Shown piece by piece: positions 7,140 through 13,233 of a stretch of 13,573 nt of DNA. The translations under genes were made by a program, and so were the position numbers. Source of the DNA: JBOEGW01 sp050633625 (lineage in GTDB: Bacteria; Pseudomonadota; Alphaproteobacteria; Rhodobacterales; Rhodobacteraceae). The stretch's first letter is position 1; each line of letters begins with the position of its first letter. The stretch spans positions 1 through 13,573 of the forward strand of contig JBOEGW010000009.1 in NCBI GenBank assembly GCA_050633625.1, written 5' to 3'. The notes beneath the pieces were generated by a model. The model was not told where the DNA came from, searched no databases, and was given only the letters and a program-made list of their open reading frames with translations.

Positions 7140-7224
7140 AAACCCCCGCAAGGCGGCAACCTAACGGGGGGTTTTCTGATAAAGCCTAGCGACGGCAATC
7201 GCGAAGAAGCTCTCTAACTCAGCT
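7132..7224 (-). ncRNA. Putative counter-transcribed RNA, copy 1
   Basis: A leftward unit of about 90 bases: promoter (TTGCTT 7261-7256, TGATAA 7236-7231), predicted start near 7224, a body with a GCGA/TCGC hairpin, and a terminator stem AAACCCCC / GGGGGTTT with an inner arm, followed by TTTCTATTTCT. It is antisense to the expected repC leader. In repABC plasmids a small antisense RNA upstream of repC lowers RepC synthesis by attenuation; this unit fits that role. A diverged second copy sits 289 bases downstream. The promoter spacing (19 bases) is longer than ideal, and no expression is shown. Confidence 0.5.
7140..7175. terminator. Bidirectional intrinsic terminator, copy 1
   Basis: AAACCCCC (7140-7147) pairs with GGGGGTTT across a loop holding a shorter inner arm. 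Read rightward it ends GGGGGGTTTTCTG; read leftward it ends GGGGGTTTCTATTTC. It can therefore end the leftward antisense RNA and also attenuate rightward transcripts heading for repC. Confidence 0.6.
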
Positions 7225-7230
7225 CCGGTT

Positions 7231-7261
7231 TTATCACCCCAGACATGCATACGGCAAGCAA
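7231..7261 (-). promoter_or_regulatory. Promoter of antisense RNA copy 1
   Basis: Leftward -35 TTGCTT (7261-7256) and -10 TGATAA (7236-7231), spacer 19; TTGCCG (7257-7252) with spacer 15 is an alternative -35. Both hexamers and the spacing are conserved in copy 2 although the bases between them differ, which supports function. The dyad CGCATTTGTGCG (7266-7277) lies just upstream. Confidence 0.5.
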
Positions 7262-7420
7262 AAAACGCATTTGTGCGACCGCTCAAATTGTGCCTTGGCC
7301 TAACTCTTGGGTAAACCACAAGAATTAGCCCCAGACGCAATACTTGGCATCACTACGGCCCCGACACGCGAGGTCTTGTGTGCTACGGTGAAGAGAATCG
7401 AAAGGAGGATACAGAAGCCC

Positions 7421-7464
7421 AAAAAACGAAACCCCCGCAAGGCGGAGACCTTACGAGGGGGGTT
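7421..7464 (-). terminator. Intrinsic terminator of antisense RNA copy 2
   Basis: Stem AACCCCC / GGGGGTT (7430-7436 with 7458-7464) with an inner arm CGTAAGG / CCTTGCG, followed leftward by TTTCG and six T residues (7426-7421). Rightward it is followed by CAAAAC, with no T-run, so it is built to end leftward transcription. Confidence 0.7.
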
Positions 7465-7512
7465 CAAAACCAGGAAGCGCCAACTTCCCAGATAGTCACA
7501 AGTTGTTCGACT
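7421..7512 (-). ncRNA. Putative counter-transcribed RNA, copy 2 (proximal to repC)
   Basis: A leftward unit of about 92 bases immediately upstream of repC. It has a promoter (TTGCTT 7549-7544, TGATAA 7524-7519), a predicted start near 7512, a body hairpin GGAAG / CTTCC, and a strong terminator ending in a T-run. It is antisense to the repC leader about 110-200 bases before the start codon. This is where repABC plasmids carry the inhibitory ctRNA that sets copy number and incompatibility. Its body differs from copy 1, so the two RNAs may have different specificity. Promoter, hairpin and terminator are seen; function is by analogy. Confidence 0.6.
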
Positions 7513-7565
7513 ACGGTTTTATCACCCCCCCGACATGTCAGGCAAGCAAAAAACGCATTTATGCG
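7429..7565 (+). repeat. Diverged direct repeat, copy 2 (repC control module)
   Basis: The conserved blocks are at 7429-7445, 7514-7528 and 7541-7560, identical to those of copy 1, in the same order and at near-identical spacing. The dyad CGCATTTATGCG (7554-7565) corresponds to CGCATTTGTGCG in copy 1. The duplication covers the whole antisense unit. Confidence 0.8.
7519..7549 (-). promoter_or_regulatory. Promoter of antisense RNA copy 2
   Basis: Leftward -35 TTGCTT (7549-7544) and -10 TGATAA (7524-7519) with a 19-base spacer, as in copy 1. TTGCCT with a 15-base spacer is the alternative -35. Confidence 0.5.
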
Positions 7566-7592
7566 AACAGAGAAGATTTGCCTGCAAGGCCG

Positions 7593-7613
7593 CCTCGCAT
7601 CAACACATCGAGG
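7593..7613 (+). promoter_or_regulatory. Hairpin covering the repC ribosome site
   Basis: CCTCG (7593-7597) pairs with CGAGG (7609-7613) across an 11-base loop. The second arm contains the GAGG ribosome site that decides the repC start at 7621. The hairpin could therefore hide the site and limit RepC synthesis, possibly depending on how the upstream leader is folded by the antisense RNA. Confidence 0.4.
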
Positions 7614-7620
7614 ACAGCAG

Positions 7621-8826
7621 ATGAACCAGACATATTTTCCAGTTCTTCCCCAAGGGTGGGAACGCAGCCAGGTCGAACAACTCTTGATCGAGATCGCCCC
7701 GGCCATAGGCTTGCGCGCAAGACGCCTGAGCGCCCTTCTTTACATGATGGGTTATACCAAACCTTCAGCATGGACTTCTTCTGAGGCCGAGCCGGTTTAC
7801 TTTGCTCCGCAAACTGACACAGCTCTTGCCCTGGGCAAAACCGAACGGGCGCTTCGCAACGACGAACACGCTCTCGAAGCGGTCCACGGTCTCATAGAGA
7901 AACGTGTAAAAGCGAATGGCTCGCGGTCATTCTACGGCAAGTGCGGTATCGTGTTTTCCCGGCTGATTGATCTTGTGCCGGATCTGATCGAGCTTCGTGA
8001 CCGCATTCGTGCCGATCGCGCCCGTGTCCGCGAGCTGGTACAGCTTCGCAGTTCCCACCTGCGCTCCATCAAGCGTCGGATCGAAGCCGCTTCTCCCCAG
8101 CTGGTTAAGACCACAGATTTCTGGGCTGCTACCCAAGCATTTGAACAATGGCCCCACAGCTCAAAGCTTCGCGCCATGCCGCTCAATGCGCTGGAAGCGC
8201 ACGTTTCGGACTGTGAAGCCCTTTGTGGACGGTTCGATGAATTGCTTCAAATGTGTCCTGATTCTTCCTGTCGAGCGGAAAAAAACTTCCGCTCCTTTAT
8301 ACAAGAGGACACTTATGAATCTAAATCTGTAAACTGTAATGCAAGCAACCCTACACGGACCTCGGCTAACGCCTCGGACACTGATTTTATAGGTGACGGG
8401 CCTAACGGCCCATCACATTGCAATGAAAATAAGGATGAGGCGGCAGACGCAGCTTTCAAGCTTAGATTTCAGCAATCGTTGAACCCGAAGCGCTTTTTTG
8501 ACCTTGCTGGACCCGACATGCAAATCCACATCGAAGCCCGATGTGCTGACCCAACCAGTATTTCCATGCACCACATTGTTGACGCAGCTGAAATGCTCAA
8601 ACCACATCTCGGGATCAACCATGATGCGTGGGTTCAAGCTTGCCGCGCCATGGGCCCCGAGGGCGCGGCCATCTGTGTTCTTGTGATCGACGCCAACCGT
8701 GATCATCCGACCAGTCCTGTCAAAAACCCCGGCGGCGCATTGCGTGCCTGGACAAGACGCTATGAAACTGGCGATTTGAATCTCGTCGGGAGCCTCATTG
8801 GCCTCGCGCGCCGCCGCGGTTTGTGA
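7621..8826 (+). CDS. repC: RepC-type plasmid replication initiator
   Basis: A 401-residue protein. The N-terminal ~150 residues have the RepC winged-helix layout: a DNA-binding segment (about 62-97, TALALGKTERALRNDEHALE) followed by GKCGIVFSRLIDLVPDLIELRDRIRADRARVREL. The C-terminal domain (~296-401) carries the typical RepC block ending in GPEGAAICVLVIDANRDHPT, NPGGALRAWTRR and LNLVGSLIGLARRRGL. A variable linker (220-285) lies between. RepC opens the origin and starts replication in alphaproteobacterial plasmids. I chose the ATG at 7621 because GAGG lies 7 bases upstream; the frame extends back to 7378, but that part crosses the control region. There is no repA or repB beside it, so partition must be provided elsewhere. 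The length is normal for the family. Confidence 0.9.
   Translation: MNQTYFPVLPQGWERSQVEQLLIEIAPAIGLRARRLSALLYMMGYTKPSAWTSSEAEPVYFAPQTDTALALGKTERALRNDEHALEAVHGLIEKRVKANGSRSFYGKCGIVFSRLIDLVPDLIELRDRIRADRARVRELVQLRSSHLRSIKRRIEAASPQLVKTTDFWAATQAFEQWPHSSKLRAMPLNALEAHVSDCEALCGRFDELLQMCPDSSCRAEKNFRSFIQEDTYESKSVNCNASNPTRTSANASDTDFIGDGPNGPSHCNENKDEAADAAFKLRFQQSLNPKRFFDLAGPDMQIHIEARCADPTSISMHHIVDAAEMLKPHLGINHDAWVQACRAMGPEGAAICVLVIDANRDHPTSPVKNPGGALRAWTRRYETGDLNLVGSLIGLARRRGL
8273..8416 (+). other. Likely replication origin inside repC
   Basis: The linker-coding part of repC is AT-rich: 19 G/C in 60 bases at 8281-8340. It is bounded by two dyads: a perfect 8-base-pair one (GAGCGGAA / TTCCGCTC, 8273-8294, 6-base loop) and one with 9 of 10 pairs (GTGACGGGCC / GGCCCATCAC, 8393-8416, loop TAAC). 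It also holds the direct repeat CTGTAAACTGTAA. In repABC plasmids the origin lies within repC in an AT-rich segment, so this is the natural place for it. The features are visible; origin activity is inferred. Confidence 0.55.
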
Positions 8827-9004
8827 TGCTCGCACCGCACCATCACTTTCCGTATCGCCGTTTCCCACCCGATTCCGGGTCTAAAATCGCGCCTCTCGTT
8901 GATCTCGTGAAGGATTGCACGCATGTTGGCCCACGAGAACGACCAGAGAAGCACCTTGTACCGTCAGGGTTCGCGTGGGCTTTCGCAAAATTGGAGACCT
9001 GACG

Positions 9005-9859
9005 TTGAGTTGGACGCTATTTATTGATGAATCTGGTCAGGACATGCGCCAGTCACCCTACGAAGTATTGGCCGGTGTGGCAGTTGAAGATCGAAAGCTA
9101 TGGCGCCTGATTCAGCGTCTTTCCGATCTTCAGGATGAGATTTTTGGGATGCGGCTTTTTGCTGTCTACCAGAATGAGGCCAAAGCTCAAAAGCTGCTGA
9201 AAACAAAAGTCTTCAAACACGCCGCGCAGATGGACCCGATCGAGCCAGCCCGCCGCCGCGAACTCGCGCGCGAGATCCTTGAGGATGGCACGAACGTGTC
9301 ACGCGAGCGTCTGACCGCTCTTGCTCAAGCCAAAATTGCCTACTGCGAAGCAGCTCTCGCAACCTGCCTTGAATTTGACGTCGAAGCTTTCGCCTCGATC
9401 GTTCCCAAATCCGCACCGCGGCCGCGCGGTACTCTTTTGCGCAAGGATTACGCCTACCTGTTTGAACGGTTTTTCTACTTTCTTAACAGCAAGCCAGACG
9501 ACCCGATGGGCTATATTGTGTTTGATGAACTGGACAAGAGCGCCAGCCACATCCTTTTGACCCAGGTTGCCGAGTATTTCCTGAAAACCGGCAAAGGTCG
9601 AACGCGCTCCCGCTTGATCATCCCGGAGCCATTTTTCGTCCACAGCGATCTTACGACAATGGTTCAGGTGGTTGATCTTGTGGCCTACATAATCAGCTGG
9701 GGTGTTCGGCTGCGCTATATGGACGAGCCGGCCCGAGAAGAACTGTCCGATCTTGCCGGAGCCGTCATGCGGTTGCGCTTCACTCAGCGGCTTCCATCTG
9801 GGCACGCCAATTACGGCTTCAAAGTGATCCCGGATCTCCGCCCGCAGGTCGAGAAATGA
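9005..9859 (+). CDS. DUF3800 domain protein
   Basis: A 284-residue protein of the DUF3800 family, whose members are common on mobile elements and are suspected nucleases, though the activity is not established to my knowledge. The signature parts are FIDESG at residues 6-11 (acidic Asp8 and Glu9), FDELD at ~173-177 and, near the end, HSDLTTMVQVVDLVAYIISW (~213-232). The TTG at 9005 is preferred: GGAGA lies 7 bases upstream and it puts FIDESG at the usual distance from the start; an upstream TTG at 8915 in frame would add 30 atypical residues. The 178 bases after repC hold only a weak stem (ACCCG / CGGGT, 8867-8880), so readthrough from repC is possible. It faces the leftward accessory genes. 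Confidence 0.8.
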   Translation: MSWTLFIDESGQDMRQSPYEVLAGVAVEDRKLWRLIQRLSDLQDEIFGMRLFAVYQNEAKAQKLLKTKVFKHAAQMDPIEPARRRELAREILEDGTNVSRERLTALAQAKIAYCEAALATCLEFDVEAFASIVPKSAPRPRGTLLRKDYAYLFERFFYFLNSKPDDPMGYIVFDELDKSASHILLTQVAEYFLKTGKGRTRSRLIIPEPFFVHSDLTTMVQVVDLVAYIISWGVRLRYMDEPAREELSDLAGAVMRLRFTQRLPSGHANYGFKVIPDLRPQVEK

Positions 9860-9957
9860 AAAAAGGCAATGCAGTCACCCGCAAAGCCTCCACCGATCAA
9901 TATAGGTTCAGAAGCGCCGTTTGTCCAGATGGTTGTTACTTTCCGTTGCCCATCTGA
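9856..9957 (+). CDS. Possible 33-residue protein overlapping the DUF3800 stop
   Basis: An ATG overlapping the DUF3800 stop (ATGA, 9856-9859) opens a 33-codon frame with a basic N-terminus (MKKGNAVTRKAS) and a CPDGC motif. It ends one base before the facing gene's stop codon and contains the inverted repeat CAGATGG / CCATCTG (9926-9956). The coupled start argues for a gene; the size and lack of any recognised family argue for chance. Confidence 0.25.
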   Translation: MKKGNAVTRKASTDQYRFRSAVCPDGCYFPLPI

Positions 9958-10323
9958 CTACAACCCGTCCTCTTCCATCCGCTCCAGAACAGCATCGCTG
10001 AACAGCTCCTTCAAAGGCTCGATGCGCCTTTGAATATCTTCGCCAAGTTCGATCAGATCAAAAGCCGCGCTGTCAACGATCTCCGCCTGCTGGTGAATGT
10101 CCTCGCCAGATCCGTTCATTGGAATATGGGTGTTTCCCCGAATTATTCTGGTCGCCATGCTATGCAAACCCATCAGCTCGGAATGGAGCTGGCCCAGCTC
10201 GCCGCGTAGTTTCTCAACCTTTTCGACACATTCCAGCACGGCCATCGTGTCAAACTCATCCTGCAACGCGGCTAAGGAATCATCCTCGACATAGCCAAAT
10301 TCTGTTTTCACGAGCTTGTTCAT
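9958..10323 (-). CDS. Coiled-coil protein resembling the transposition regulator TnpC
   Basis: A 121-residue acidic, helical protein. The N-terminal half reads FGYVEDDSLAALQDEFDT, then VEKVEKLRGELGQLHSELMG (coiled coil, ~25-55). This arrangement (tyrosine-rich start, 'DT' step, 'ExLRGxLGxL' helix, LMxLH) recalls TnpC proteins, which regulate the transposase of some Tn3-family elements; the match is from memory and only moderate. No transposase or Tn3-type terminal repeat is visible in the window. The ATG at 10323 has a G-rich ribosome site (GGGGGGC). It overlaps the end of the second frame of the broken DUF6429 gene as ATGA, so it was translationally coupled to it. Confidence 0.6.
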   Translation of the reverse strand: MNKLVKTEFGYVEDDSLAALQDEFDTMAVLECVEKVEKLRGELGQLHSELMGLHSMATRIIRGNTHIPMNGSGEDIHQQAEIVDSAAFDLIELGEDIQRRIEPLKELFSDAVLERMEEDGL

Positions 10324-10584
10324 TGCTGCCCCCTTCCCTTTTGACCATCGGACCCATCGTCGCCTGGCTTGCAAAACAACTCTTTGAACAGTCGCTCGGA
10401 GCGTTCAAGCCCTTCTGCTGTCAGCACAACCGTTAGCGTTGCGCGGGTCCAGGATCAGACCTTTCTCATAGAGACTGTTCATGGCGTCCCAATCATGCCC
10501 CTTCCAGGCCCGACGCTCATGGTGAAGGGTCAGCCAGAGCAAGCCCAATACGGCGTCGTCAATCCTGTCTTGATCTATCTCCAT
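10320..10584 (-). pseudogene. DUF6429 family gene broken by a frameshift
   Basis: The first frame (10584 down to a stop at 10405) encodes MEIDQDRIDDAVLGLLWLTL, RAWKGHDWDAMNSLYEKGLI and DPRN, which I recognise as the DUF6429 family. It then runs out of frame and ends after 59 residues. The rest of the expected domain (VVLTAEGLERSERLFKELF) continues in another frame to a stop at 10320-10322, overlapping the next ATG as ATGA. The frame changes around 10425-10445. Restored, the protein would be about 85 residues, close to family length. It starts 3 bases after the stop of the 98-residue gene. The cause may be a real mutation, a sequencing error or programmed frameshifting; no obvious slippery run is seen there. 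Confidence 0.75.
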
Positions 10585-10587
10585 CAG

Positions 10588-10884
10588 TCACAGTCTTTTA
10601 AGCGCCTGAGGCCATTGATCCGAGGTTGGTTTTGCATCGAACAAGATCACACGTCCATCTCCTGCATCCGGATCGCTCACCAGCACGAACGGAATAGCCT
10701 CGTGGGCGACTTCAAACAGGCACCGGTATTTCTGCTTTCCGCTGATCGGATCTTTCACCTGGTCATATCGGCAGTTGTACTTTGTCCCGTCTTCAATCCA
10801 TCCCTCAACACCAGCTGGCGTCACCAGCGCCAAAGGCTTTCCATCGAGCAGAATTGTTTCACCTACGTTGTAGATCTCTTTCAT
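10588..10884 (-). CDS. Unrecognised 98-residue protein
   Basis: I do not recognise the family. No signal or membrane segment is visible. The sequence looks like a small beta-rich domain: MKEIYNVGETILLDGKPLAL, then WIEDGTKYNCRYDQ and KYRCLFEVAHEAIPFVLVSD. The ATG at 10884 has an excellent ribosome site (AAGGAG, 8 bases upstream), which decides the start over an earlier in-frame ATG at 10941. It lies 29 bases after the PD-(D/E)XK-like gene and 3 bases before the DUF6429 frame, so it belongs to the same leftward run. Confidence 0.65.
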   Translation of the reverse strand: MKEIYNVGETILLDGKPLALVTPAGVEGWIEDGTKYNCRYDQVKDPISGKQKYRCLFEVAHEAIPFVLVSDPDAGDGRVILFDAKPTSDQWPQALKRL

Positions 10885-10913
10885 CGGTTCTTCTCCTTGT
10901 TGACCCAGTAGCG

Positions 10914-11414
10914 TCATGTCGAACGTGGAAGGTCGGTCCACCTAACCTTCAAATATCTTCCTGACCGCTTTGGGAGATCTTTCCTTTCAATCATGCGGGC
11001 AGAGACCTGGAATTGTTCGTTGATCTTGACGACGAGCAGCTTGTTAAAGTTGCCCGCTGTGTCAACGACTACTACGTCTTTGCTTTTGAACGGTGTGATT
11101 GTCTTTATCTCGACATGATCATTTCCGAGCCTGCCGTCTGATCCTTGGGCGTAGGTTTTGTTCAGTCTGATGCCATACGTGATTGCCCCGAAAAGTTCGC
11201 CGATATCGCCGTACACGGAAAGATGCAGGCCAGTTTCGCAATGATAACTCTCGGCAAGTGCGATCAGGTCTTCGAAGTAGGGGATCATAGAGCGTATGGC
11301 ATTTGGGTATTTGGCACCCCATTCTTTATAGCGAAGTTGCTCGTCGATCTCCGTCCACGTGACCCATTCGCCATCGTCGTAGAAGGCGCGATCATCCCAA
11401 TCTATTTCTTCCAA
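10914..11414 (-). CDS. Small protein with a PD-(D/E)XK nuclease-like motif
   Basis: A 166-residue protein. GELFGA at 72-77 (Glu73) and, after GSDGRLGNDH, VEIKTITP (Glu102-x-Lys104) have the order of the PD-(D/E)XK nuclease core: a helix glutamate, an acidic residue near 93-99, then E-x-K. The following VVVVDTAGNFNKLLVVKI would be the next core strands. This suggests a metal-dependent nuclease or a relative of DUF6998-type domains. The first 60 residues are acidic and helical with no recognised domain. The only plausible start is a TTG at 11414, since a stop lies 6 codons upstream. It follows the DUF262 gene by 61 bases on the same strand, so the two are probably one unit. The fold is an inference from motif order. 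Confidence 0.6.
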   Translation of the reverse strand: MEEIDWDDRAFYDDGEWVTWTEIDEQLRYKEWGAKYPNAIRSMIPYFEDLIALAESYHCETGLHLSVYGDIGELFGAITYGIRLNKTYAQGSDGRLGNDHVEIKTITPFKSKDVVVVDTAGNFNKLLVVKINEQFQVSARMIERKDLPKRSGRYLKVRWTDLPRST

Positions 11415-11440
11415 AACGTCCGATCCCGATTAACTGTGTT

Positions 11441-11456
11441 CTCTCAATACTGAGAG
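11441..11456 (-). promoter_or_regulatory. Small hairpin between the DUF262 and PD-(D/E)XK-like genes
   Basis: CTCTCA / TGAGAG forms a perfect 6-base-pair stem with a 4-base loop in the 61-base gap. No T-run follows leftward, so it is more likely to affect mRNA processing or translation than to end transcription. Confidence 0.3.
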
Positions 11457-11475
11457 CGAATGCGTTGACCAATTG

Positions 11476-13218
11476 TCACTTCAACTGAGCTTCTAACCGT
11501 TTGAACAGGTTTTCATACCGCGCTTTAGCAAAGGTGAGGAAACCGCCGAGATCCTCGGGAACATCCCCAAGGTCATGAAGGTCGCCATAGTTAACTCTGG
11601 CTTTTTCATTAGAAAAGTTTTCCCGCAACCAATCGCTCGGCAAAGCCGCGTTTTTCTCCTTGTTGAGCTGACCCTCCAATAGTTGAAGGTTTGCAATGGT
11701 ATTCGCCCACTCACGCATCTCCGCTTGCGTCTCTTCCGAGAAGCCAGCTTTACCAAGTTTGCTTGATGTAAATCTGGAAATTGGAAACACATGATCAACA
11801 TGGAATTGGTTGTTCAAATCGACATGGGGGAACAACATCGAGAGTAGCAGAAAAGTCCGCTTGTCGCCGTAGCCCATGTCCAACAGCTCGTAGAGTTCGT
11901 CTTCACTGAACGAAAGCTGTTTCCCCCGCTTCGACATGACGCCAGCGAGTTCGTTGGTCGGGAACACCCCTTCATCCGCTTTCCGCAACACGTCACGCAA
12001 CGCTGTAAGAAGCGTATCCAGGCCGCTGCCCCAAATCCCCGAAGGTTTAAGTAGAGACCGAAACAGCCAATCTCGGATTGCTGCACGTTGATCTTTGTAC
12101 TTACCTTTTATCTCAAAGCCATCAGGGCTTGAGTTCTTGAACATATAGTAAGCTATCGGCAGTAACGAGCTTTCTGCGCGTAGATTTGCACCAGATAGAC
12201 CTAAGCTTGACGCCAATTGAACGGTTCTGGTTAAAGCTGACCGGATCGCAGGCCAGTTGTCTTGCAACAGAGCCATGTTCTTTTTCGAGAAGTTATCCAC
12301 TTTGAACCCGACACTAGCGATGTCAGATAGCATCAGCCCGGCCTTAAGTACAAAATCGTGACTGAAATTGAACCCGGAGCCAATGTCATTAAGAGTGTCT
12401 ACCAATGAGTGTATTTCCTCGCGGGCGTCCAGCTCTGTCCATTGTGCAACAGCAATGGAAAGAAGCAGGTCGGAGTAGCTTAGAATCGTCCCGCCAGAAT
12501 TGAGGCGAATGAAAATATTGAGAACACGGTTGAGCTCTTGCGATCCCTCTTCATAGTAGGCGACGGTCGGGTTAGATCGGATAACCTCGAACAGCCTGTT
12601 GAGCGTCTTTCGTGCTGCTTTGCGTTGCTCTTTATCGAAATCGTACTCTTCTTCAACTAGATCCGGGATTGCGGCCATGCTGGAAAAATCGAGAATTTTC
12701 CCGACACGAAACCAGCATTTGTCGCCATCATCGTTGGCCGTTTTTGGTTCCAAGAACTTGAACTCGTAGAAAATTCCGTTTTCCGTTTCTGTGCCATCAT
12801 GCAGTAGGTTGATGTAGAGATAACGAATTGGATAGGCTTCGGGGTTCTTCTTATGCTTGCCTTTCAGCTTGAGCCGCATTGACCCTCGCAACCCAATATT
12901 CAATGCGGTCAATCGTTGTTGACCGTCAAGAACTGCGGTTACGCCCAATCCCTTTTGTACCTCGACTTTTGGGCTATGGATGCCTTTGAACTCATTGTAG
13001 TCGCGGACGAAATCGTAAAACTGAAATTCAGTCGCGGTTTCGGGCAAGACTTTCCAAAACAAGAAGGCACCGAACGGATACCCCTGCATCAAGCTGTCAA
13101 AGAGTCGTTCGATCTGCTCTGGACGCCAAACAAATTCCCGCTGGATAGCTGGGAGTACGTAGCTATTCTTCGCAATTTCGCCGACCGCTTTTTCAATTGT
13201 TCCGCCTGGGTGATACAT
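11476..13218 (-). CDS. DUF262 / HNH nuclease protein, GmrSD-like
   Basis: A 580-residue protein with the two-domain plan of GmrSD-type type IV restriction enzymes. The DUF262 (GmrS-like) part is at the start: LPAIQREFVW (22-31), LMQGYPFGAFLFW, the nucleotide-binding VLDGQQRLTAL (96-106, DGQQR 98-102) and FIRLNSGGT (236-244). The C-terminal DUF1524/HNH part has HVDHVFP (His473, Asp475, His476) and WANTIANLQLLEGQLNKEKN (505-523), which give the His and Asn residues of an HNH site. All key motifs look intact. Proteins of this type use NTP and cut foreign, often modified, DNA. The ATG at 13218 starts just before the DUF262 consensus, with AAAGG 9-10 bases upstream. The PD-(D/E)XK-like gene follows. 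Defence is inferred from the family; the target is unknown. Confidence 0.88.
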   Translation of the reverse strand: MYHPGGTIEKAVGEIAKNSYVLPAIQREFVWRPEQIERLFDSLMQGYPFGAFLFWKVLPETATEFQFYDFVRDYNEFKGIHSPKVEVQKGLGVTAVLDGQQRLTALNIGLRGSMRLKLKGKHKKNPEAYPIRYLYINLLHDGTETENGIFYEFKFLEPKTANDDGDKCWFRVGKILDFSSMAAIPDLVEEEYDFDKEQRKAARKTLNRLFEVIRSNPTVAYYEEGSQELNRVLNIFIRLNSGGTILSYSDLLLSIAVAQWTELDAREEIHSLVDTLNDIGSGFNFSHDFVLKAGLMLSDIASVGFKVDNFSKKNMALLQDNWPAIRSALTRTVQLASSLGLSGANLRAESSLLPIAYYMFKNSSPDGFEIKGKYKDQRAAIRDWLFRSLLKPSGIWGSGLDTLLTALRDVLRKADEGVFPTNELAGVMSKRGKQLSFSEDELYELLDMGYGDKRTFLLLSMLFPHVDLNNQFHVDHVFPISRFTSSKLGKAGFSEETQAEMREWANTIANLQLLEGQLNKEKNAALPSDWLRENFSNEKARVNYGDLHDLGDVPEDLGGFLTFAKARYENLFKRLEAQLK

Positions 13219-13233
13219 TACTTTATGCCTTTG

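Larger units (their letters stand above)
7140..7277 (+). repeat. Diverged direct repeat, copy 1 (repC control module)
   Basis: Three blocks recur in the same order and spacing 288-289 bases downstream: AAACCCCCGCAAGGCGG (7140-7156), CGGTTTTATCACCCC (7226-7240) and GGCAAGCAAAAAACGCATTT (7253-7272). These blocks are identical, while the sequence between them has diverged. The conserved parts are the terminator and promoter of the leftward RNA; the variable part is its body. Confidence 0.8.

Noticed and set aside
7307..7495. Rightward 62-codon basic frame before repC
   Set aside because: It runs through the antisense RNA and its terminator stem; the basic composition comes from the hairpin and A-rich bases.
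7132..7565. CRISPR-like repeat array
   Set aside because: There are only two copies, 288-289 bases apart, with long diverged inner sequence; promoter and terminator signals explain them better.
8413..8868. Leftward 151-codon frame over the end of repC
   Set aside because: It is antisense to the well-recognised RepC C-terminal domain, with no ribosome site or family match.
9299..9805. Leftward 168-codon frame
   Set aside because: It is antisense to the DUF3800 gene, which carries the family motifs.
10369..10911. Rightward 180-codon frame
   Set aside because: It is antisense to the 98-residue gene and the DUF6429 frame, both of which have better starts and junctions.
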